Below are positions 37,801 to 47,535 of a stretch of 64,000 bases of DNA, piece after piece. A program made the translations under genes and the position numbers. Every line of letters begins with the position of its first letter. Position 1 is the first letter of the stretch. The DNA comes from Arctopsyche grandis (taxonomy: Eukaryota > Arthropoda > Insecta > Trichoptera > Hydropsychidae): the NCBI RefSeq assembly GCF_051622035.1, contig NC_135361.1:5895001-5959000 (forward strand), in the 5' to 3' direction. Below the pieces are notes generated by a model. The model saw only the letters and a list, made by a program, of their open reading frames with translations, was not told the DNA's origin and did no database searches.

Positions 37801-40800
37801 CATTGACGTCATCTCAAGTCGAAGAACACCTGCAGCCATTACACTAAATCGAGTGGAACGACGCCAAACATTCTAGCATATTCCGCCCCAACAAGCCAAG
37901 CAGAACGACACGAAATCGAAGAACACCTGCAGCCATTAAACTAAATCGAGTGGAACGACGCCAAACATTCGAGAAACGTCCACCCTTATCGACAAACCAC
38001 ATTCCTCGCACACATAAACACCACCTGCGACGAGTCACGTGGATCCCCGAAAACAATATAAAAGGAGGTCCACCCCAAACAACTTCAGTCGACCCACAGC
38101 AACAATTACACGCGACACACAGTAGCGGACCAGTCGACATCCAGCATCTGACCAGCTACCACTGCACTACCCTACGATGGAAGAACGCTTGCAACTCAGC
38201 CGGATCCAGAGCAACGACACATTGCAGATCCAGCGGCCCGCACGACACCAAGTCAACAGCCAATAGCCGTCTCGAGAACACTACGATTCCAGCCGCTTCA
38301 ACAACATATTTATACACTTGTATATTCAAACAATAAAGTACCTTATTCAAACAAACAGCAGTATTAACTACCAAACACAGACGAACTCGTCTATAATACA
38401 TGGCGGACTGGTGGTGAAGAACACCTTCATAACTAGATCAGTCCCCATAGTAGCTACTCCACTGGACTTCGCACAGAGTTCCCCGCCAATAACGGGGAAC
38501 GTCGCAAACCGGTATTCGACAGCTCGGCGACGAAAGAATCACGTTTTCACCGTGTGTGTGAGTCGAGATGTGAGTGTGTGCGTTTCGCTTCGCGTCGTGA
38601 CGCGTCCCTTCGTCGGGAAAACAAATACGGGGAACGCCACAACGCGCGAAATGCACACACTCACATTTCGACTCACACACACGGTGTTCGCGGCCGCACA
38701 TGATGCGAGTGAAGAGCCCGCTTTACAACATTGTAGAGAACAATGCAAAATAGTAATTCAACCTTCGTTTTTTTCATTGCTCAATTGCAGTTTAGTTTTG
38801 CACTTATTCGTTATTCCTTGTTTAATTTTCGACACCGCATAAGTGTGTGTCGCGTTGTCGATTCTCATCGCTTAGCTTGTATTCATGCTTTTATGCCGAA
38901 TGTCGGGCCTCAGGGCGTTCGGAAGGAGACAGCACCGGCCACGGAGCGCATAGTTCATCCAGCAGCCTTCACGGAACACCTTCATCCATCGACGATTTAC
39001 CAAATGCAGATTCACTTTTAAGGGACATAGAACCCTCCACACCCGGCTTTGGTAATACATTTTTTTTTCTTTTATTTTTTAAATCCACTGTTTTTTTTTT
39101 TTGTTTTTTTCATTATTGTTTTTGACATCACGTTTATAATTTTTACTGCTTATTATTTTTGCATTTTATTGCACGTGTTTTTCGTTGTTGTTGTCGTTGT
39201 TTTGCTAGCGAAGATTTCGTTTTTGTAGGCTCTGGATTACTAGTTCGTGCCACGTATTTGGTGTGCCATCGACTCATATCCTCGTGGAAGTCTGATCTCA
39301 TCGTCTCTCTGGCCGCTCTGGAACTTCTCGCAGGCTTAGCTCGTCTCCACAACACTCGCTCAGGTAAAATTCATCGGTATTGATAAACAATGCACGCTTA
39401 CAATGTTAATTTAAAATAAAAATATATTAAAACCATAACCTATATGTTAATTGATGTTGTATTTGTTGTTTCTATTTATGTATAATTGACTATATCAGGC
39501 CCGGCCCTTGGGTATATGGCACCCCTAGGCAGATTGGTTTAGCCCCCACCCCCCCCCCCCCCTTTAATTTCGTGAAAGTTCTTGGAATTTTATGTTGAAG
39601 AAAAATATATCAAGACAAGAACAAAAATTTTTATTCAAAATAGGCATGTTTTATGTATAAAAATGAATAAAACAAAATAGAATACGGGAACTATGAATAA
39701 ATTCAACAATGAATTGAAGAATTTTATAATTTTATTCTTTCGAATATGATTGGTTAAGATATTAAATTTCGTGAAGCAAATCCATCCCTGATATATTTGT
39801 GTGGTAGAGAATCCTGACAGATGACGCTGGTCAAGACCACGGTTAGGATGAAGTGGTTGAGGTGAATACCAAACACGTGCGTTTTCAGTCATGTTGTTTA
39901 TTAAGATGATACGTGCGGAGGCTTAGCGACCAACCGCGCGGAGCACAGGTCCAACTGCGACTAACAGTTATATATTTGCCCCTTTTCATACCCTCTCACA
40001 ATCAGTCGTAACATACTCTTTCTCAGTCATAGATTTGTTGAATGCATGTCCGGAAAGCTTACTGTGAAATAAAAACGGGAAAAAAACCTCTTACTAATAA
40101 TATTCGTCATCGCGATTTTACCGACGGGAAAGTATGAAGCGCCAATGTGTAGTCAAGGAAATGTGCTCGTTGGGAACCTCGTTACCAGTTGGTTTATGAC
40201 GACACGGCGTTGAAGAGACATTGTCGAGTTCCAACCATCACTTGAAACGGGAATGGGATTTGTATGCCTTATTCTAGCATTGCAACGCATGTCGGGTTCA
40301 GCTAGTTTTATATAAAATACAATTCCAAATTACCATTTGTAGCAACGACGATTGCTTTTTTTCGTTTATTCGTTTTTAAGTTTTATTCGTGAGTCGTTGA
40401 TATTTGACAGTCAACTTCCTGCGTTCCTCGTAAATTATAATATTTTACAATCAGTATTATTACTCCGAGTAGAAGAACTAGAATGTTTTATAAGTTCAAA
40501 GAAAACCAAATTATTTTTCTTTTATATTTTTGTAATGAACGGATTTACGCGCGTCTTTATGCAGAGGGCGCGATACGTCGTTATTCTTCCAAGAGTCGAG
40601 TTAGGTGGAAACGTGGACTAACCTTGGGATAGTTATATATGTGTATATAGTCGGGGAGGTTCCTGACTGCAAGTCGTCTGCGTTGATAACAGCTTCCTGG
40701 CTCCGGAAGCTGGCTCTGCGGTCGAGTCACAGCAGCGGGAGGGGGGAGGCAGGAGACAAACTCCGTACTGCCTCGTGTGGACACAAGATGGCGATCTCTG

Positions 40801-43800
40801 GGCGTCTCTGAAGACGCTCGGCGGAGATGCTGGAGGTAGGTCCGTCCCGGATGGTGGCGGGCTGTCGAGAGAGCGCGTCTCGATACTTCTCGAGAGGGGT
40901 ATGGTGTTTGGCGCGGTAAAGTAACTGGTGCCAACCTAAAGATTACTACCGCTACCAACTGAAGGGACACTCGGGAGAACGTCGCGTTACATTTTCAATT
41001 TAATAATCAAAAAATGAAAAATGGGGGCGCCTCGCAGCGCCCCTTATCTATGGCGCCATAGGCACGTGCCTAGTCTGCTGCACCTTTGAGCCGGCCCTGG
41101 ACTATGTATATGTAATATAGAGGTTTTGTTTTAACCGTGAATATAAATGATTAAATAAATGTCTTTAGATACTTTAGGTATGATATTTTTTGTTTTGCAT
41201 GCGTCAGATTTTGTAATAGGTAAGAATACGTGTCATAATTTCCTATATATTTCTTCTCGTAGAATTTGTGTTGTATTAGAATGATGCATGTTTTGTTTGA
41301 ATGTTCAAATAATTACTTACTGAAAATTTATATATTATAAATGTATTAATTGAATTTTTATGTCGAATATACATATATAGATAGTTTGGAATGTAAACGA
41401 GCCGTACGCTGGATATGTGATTATATCAGCGTGCAGTGTTCAAGGCCACCGCCAGCTCACTCTCGAGACCTTCACTCTTCAGTCGTCGCAGCTTATCATT
41501 GTTTGGCCGCTTGGTTGAGGGCTCCTCTTCTAGCCGACCCGGAATGTCTCGCCACTGTCATGGAAGTCGTAGAGCTCGGCATATCAGGATCGAAAAGCAT
41601 CGGTCAGTGTGATACTTTCGTTTAAATATAAACGCAATACTTTTCGCTCATTGGTTTTGTACCTCTTGTAGGAAAACCAGGCGAATCGCTTAAGATGAAG
41701 GACGAAAAGGAACTGAAACCAGTATCGATGAGAGTACGCGATGCCGCTGAAAATTTACTCGCTTTGATTTTAGAACAAGTATTATTATTTTTTCTTTATA
41801 TTGCTCATCTATGTATATATGTTACACCGAATCCACGAAATTGTCTATTACAAGCATTCGGCAAGAGAATTGCCGAATGCGTGAAAAATGCAAGCACGTT
41901 GCCCAGTTCACGGATTCCGTAAATTCTTTGCCGAATGCGTGAACTGGACAGCGTGTTATATTATAACCAAGTGTCAAAGTGACAGCTGAATAAGGATGTT
42001 TAATTTAGTTTAATTTACATATTATTATGTATAATATTTTATTTTATTTTATTTTATTGTCACAAATCAATACACACTCGCCATTACAGATTTGCTCCAA
42101 TGCGACGGGTGTACGTTAATGAAATACATAAACTATCAGAAATCAGAAATACAGTAATACATACATGTACAATCAGAATATATAGAATATAACAATTAAT
42201 CAGAAATAATAATCATAGTGACATCTATGGATTATTTTTAGATTTTTTTTTTTGTATACAATTTTTATACATACAATAAATACGAAATTATAGAGATGTC
42301 GATAGAGATATCTATAGATTTCAGATTACTGTGTATAATTATTACAAATTATACACAGGCAGATTTTTGTGACAACAGGATTAGATCTAATACCAATTTT
42401 CAGGAACCGTTTCAGCAATGATCAAATAAAATTGGCAAACTCTGATAGAGAAAAGATCGATTTGGAGTCACAAAACCCCCAAATCTAACCAGCAGTGGCG
42501 AGGACTCGAACCTTTGACCTCAGTGATGCTAAATATATACGCTATCACTAAGCCAAACTGCTGGCTAATGACTCCATACATATGTTTCACTGTTAAAATA
42601 TTGATCAAAATGTATAAAAATGGCATTAATTTATGTATAAGTCATATGAGATGATCGAAATATAGGTATGTAGTCATATTATACATAAAAATATGTAAAT
42701 TAAACTAAATTAAACATCCTCATTCAGCTGTCACTTTGACACTTGTCCACGCTGTCCAGTTCTAAAAAACAACACGGAAGCGCTGCTGTCTATTTGCCGA
42801 CTCCATGCTTTGAGCAGACAAATTCTTGCCGAATACACGCATTCGCCAAAAAATTTGCCAAATCCGTGAACTGGGCAACATGCTGGCATTTTTCACGCAT
42901 TCAGCAATTATCTTGCCGAATGCGTGTAATAGACAATTTCACGGATTCGGTGTAACATATACATATATAAAATTGAATGTTTGTCTGTCTGTCTGTCTCG
43001 AATAGGCTCTTAAACTAATGAACCGATTACGATGGAACTTTCAGGATTTGTTGTATGCATGTCCGGGAAGATTACTGTGAAATAAAAACGGGAAGAAACC
43101 TCTTAATAATAATATTCGTAATTACGATTTTATCGAAGCGAAAGTATGAAGCGCCAGTGTGTAGTTAAGAGGGCTGTATACCCGAAATCTCTTTTGTTGC
43201 TGTTCCTTTCTTCGATATATATATTGAGGGAATGCGACAGTTGCACTTCGACTAGATAATACGTATTTTAAATCGACAAAATTGAGGTTTCGTATTCTCC
43301 AGTTTTCTCCTCCGAAGATGGACCAATTTTTAAAAAAAATTCATCATCGATATGAGAAAGATATTTTATATGCAAACGTGCGCGTATTATTTTTAAATTG
43401 ACCGTTAAATAAGCACGCTGGACTCTTTTCGTGGGTGTAAAAAAGAGGCGATTTTATAGATGTTTGACGGCTCCTAACTCATATAAAATATAACTAATCA
43501 AAAAAATAAAAGCACAGATGCATGCCAATGGTGGATATCCATAGCATATTAAAAAATAATTTCTCTAGTACCACAATTGAGGAAGGGAGAAGTGTAAAAC
43601 GTTTGTATGGACAAGGCGCTGGTGTTCAGCCTTCGTAAGGAAATGTGTACGTTGGCAAACAACTTGCGCGCAAGCATGCCAACGTACAAATACATTACGT
43701 ACCACTCATACCAACCTGACATTACGTACCGCTCATAACAATCCTACATATGTATATATAAATCAATGTTTGTCTGTCTGTCGCGTATGCGTTACTATAC

Positions 43801-46800
43801 TTACTATAATTTAATTTGATTATTAAGTATTTATTTGAAACTGAAACATTCACTTATCGAAACGCATCGAGAAACGGGAACGGGAATTGCATGCATTATT
43901 GTGCGATGGAGCGATGGAACTTTCAGGATTTATTGTATGCATGTAAGGGAAGCTTACTGTGAAAAAAAATCGGCCAAAAATAGGAACGGAAACGAGAATG
44001 AGTGGCATTTCAACGCAATAATTTCAAATGATTTCGCGTCGCGACATGCGTTGTTAGGGTAAAATAAACAAATAATTGAATAATTTCAAATGTGTTCGCT
44101 GCCTGCGTTTTTCCGACAAATGGGAACGGAAACGGGAATTGCATGCGTTTTTGTGGCACTGCACCCCGGCATGGGTTCAGGTAGTCCTGTATATTTCGCT
44201 TTGTACAAATTAATCCTTTTTAGGTTGGAGGATTTCCAAGTGCGTGTGGATCTGCATCGTTAGGTTCTCTTCTCGATGAACGCACTCTAGCCCGTCACTG
44301 TACTCCGTCAATTAAATCGGCCACACATCGGTATGTATTTGTTTTCTGACTTAACATATTTCTGTTGAAAAACTGCTAATACACGTGTTCTTATTTAATT
44401 TGCAGATTCCGTTATTTCGTCGCCGATGATAGTACTCTTTTAGCGCTGCTAGAAGAACCGTTGGCCAATGATCAAGATCCTCAACCCACTCTGACAGGTG
44501 AGCTTTATTACTTTATCTATGTACGTAGCTTAAGTTTAAGCGTAATATCAAATCATGTATAAAATTTAGTAAGCATCTGTCAACCGGGTGTGGCAGTTTA
44601 CTCTTGTTCGATTTTTCCTCCACTATTTTTTTCGACCCCTTAAACACATGTGCTCTTCCTGAAAAAATTCAAGTATACTTCTTGTATCAATGTGATGAAA
44701 ATAAAAAAAATCACTTAATTTAATAAACCGTAAGTGGGATTTTTTCCTCTGAGAAAAATCAATAATGTTGTGACCTCGATTCTTTCCACACCCCTGAACG
44801 TATCAAGGTGAAAATTTATATTTGTATTCTTTATGTACATACTAACTTAAAGTTGGTAAGGTTTTGGTCAGAATTCGTAAACCGGAAGTAGTATTATTTG
44901 GTAAATGGATTATTAGTCACATTGCGGTGGTCACAAATACAATTTTTGCCATAATATCGCGAATACGCAATATTTGGCACTCAAATTCTCGTTAGTATGA
45001 TAGTTATCGTTATTATAATGGACTTTCCGGCTGCCAGATGTTCCGTTATAGAGATTTTAGTGACTTTGTGACCAGTAATCACCGAACCGTATTATTTTTA
45101 AAACAATATTTCATTATTTTATTTTGACCTTTTAAATTATTTTTATTTTCTTGATATTTAATATGTATAATGATTATAGTGATTTCAAGTAACATAAAAA
45201 TTTCGAACAAAATCCGACAACCGGAAGTAGAACTTTTGTCTTGTGTTAAGTTTCCCTACATTTGCGCTCAATTTTTTAACGAAAATGCTCTCATAACCGA
45301 TATGTGTGAACGTGTATGTATGTTTAATTATTGAATTTCGTTTAATATTACTCAAATACATAGATAAAGTCATGGGTTGGTCACATTCGAATTTTTGTTA
45401 TTTTAGTGTTAAACTTTTAGTATTAAAGATATCAATGAATGCTTTTGATTATAGTTATTTTGCGCGGAGCATTCGGAAGACATGCTTGGACTTTACAGCT
45501 GAGACAACTTGCCCGCAGCAGAGCTGGTGGCCGTGTGGGTGCTTCCAAAGGCACCAGACCAGTTACCTTTTGGGAGCCACCGCCTACTGCTCCACCGACT
45601 TGTTCTCCATTGCCCCAAGGACCACCATCGGCTGCGTAATTTGTTTTATATTATCATTTCGAGTATATTCAGTTTCATATGAATACATTTTTCATAATCC
45701 TATTTGCGTTTCAGCGACAAATCTTTTCCATCGTTAGATAGTGTTCTAAGATCGTTGAATGATCCCGGCGCCAATCAATTGTTCAAGCTTTTAGAAACCC
45801 AAGCTGCAATTGAAAAAACTGCACGGGACAATCCAGACGCACAAACAGTACGATTTTTCAATTATCTAACTTTAATCAGTTTATATTGCTATAACAGCGT
45901 TATTTCTGTAATCACATAGAATCCTGAAGAATGTGTTCCACCGGAGCCTGTTCAAGATTTCCAAACTGCTAGACTATTTTTGACACACTTTGGATTTTTG
46001 AATATTGGAAGTGATAGAAAGGTTAATATAACAAGTACGTGTGTATATTAAAATGATTATAAATTCTTATATTATTATTATTGCAAGCACAGGCTGGCGT
46101 CCAGCGTCTTTTAGCTTTGGATTCTTCAAGTGAGGAGTTTAGACGAGAGCTTGGCTGTTTGGATAAATTGGGTGCTCGTGCTGCTGCTACAGCTCATATT
46201 TTCTACTGTGCACGAAGTCAACGACATCCTCAAGACGTTCTGCGAAATACAAGACAGCGAGAGTCTGTCAGTCCTGCTTTTCTTGAAATGCTTAGAGGGT
46301 AATTCGAATATTGCAATACAATTATAAGATAATCTTTAATATACTTGTACTATATAAATTTTGTTTTTAAAGGCTTGGGCGTCCTGTCAAAGTCAAAGAT
46401 CACGCAGGATGGACCGGTCATATCGACACTAGCTATAATCCGGTTGTTTCTTCCGAGGTCGAATCGGACAGTCAGGAGAATTACGAAAATTCAAAAGCGT
46501 CATCAGCGTTCAGTATCGATCCTGAAAATCATGGAGGGGCGCTTTATAATGGGGACACTCACATACTATACTGGGCTGATGCCAGTTCTGAAATAGCTTT
46601 TATCGTTCCCACCGATAAAGACGAAACGGAAGTTGAAAATCTGCTGGAGTCGCACAGTAAGACCGACGCTGATGGAAATTGTGTGTCGAATTGCAGTATG
46701 GGTTCTGGAAACAGTTGCTCGTCTTGGGACGTTTCGAACAATCCCGCCAATCAGATATGGTATGATAGAAGTATCAGCGAATCTACGAGCAACATAGCAG

Positions 46801-47452
46801 CTACGTCCATCAAAGCCAGCGTGGCCGATAAGCCTAGAACACTTTCTTTGGACTTTGAAAAACATTCCCCGAATTCTAGTTTCAGCTCTGCTGGTAAAAT
46901 ATATTAAAAAGTTCTAAACAATATCACATATTGTACTGCTTTTATTTTTAATTTATTTTGGAAATTTTCAGGTAGCGGAAGACGCAATCGACAACATTCC
47001 ACAAAAATACTTATTATATGGCTTGAAAGTTATGAAGATCACTTAGACTTGTCGATAGGTATGTGCAATATACTTTTTATTCATTATGTTTATTTAACAC
47101 TAGTTTTATGCCCGTTGAAATTTCAACGGGTGCTTTCGCATTGATACATGATTTAAAATAAAGTTACAATATGAATATTAATAATTAATTGGAATCGGAA
47201 CTGAAACAGAAATCGGGAATCAGTGTTGCCAATTAAATTATGCAATAAAAAATAATAATAAAATTATAAAACCCAAAGTCAACATCGAAGTCGAAATCGG
47301 ATAATATGAAAAGTACGTATTTTTACATCGCGTGACGTAAGCAAAAATGCATGTTTAATTTACAAAACCCAATACTCACAATTATGTATAAAAAAACCCC
47401 GGTCATTGACCTTGCAACCTTGAATATTTAAAATTACATATACATATATATA

Positions 47453-47535
<83 letters not shown>

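Larger units (their letters stand above)
39496..41099. mobile_element. hAT-type element shell with 8-bp target-site duplication, filled by nested repeats
   Basis: The left end is CAGGCCCGGCCCTTGGG and the right end CCTTTGAGCCGGCCCTG, an imperfect terminal inverted repeat. Flanks are GACTATAT (39488-39495) and GACTATGT (41100-41107), an 8-bp duplication with one mismatch, typical of hAT transposons. No transposase is visible. It lies in RALGAPB intron 15 and contains an LTR fragment (39800-40029), Helitron-like sequence (40030-40305) and a solo LTR (40531-40991). Confidence 0.75.

Noticed and set aside
38438-38748. Cys-rich ORFs around 38.4-38.7 kb
   Set aside because: Generated by the GT-rich inverted repeat, readable on both strands.
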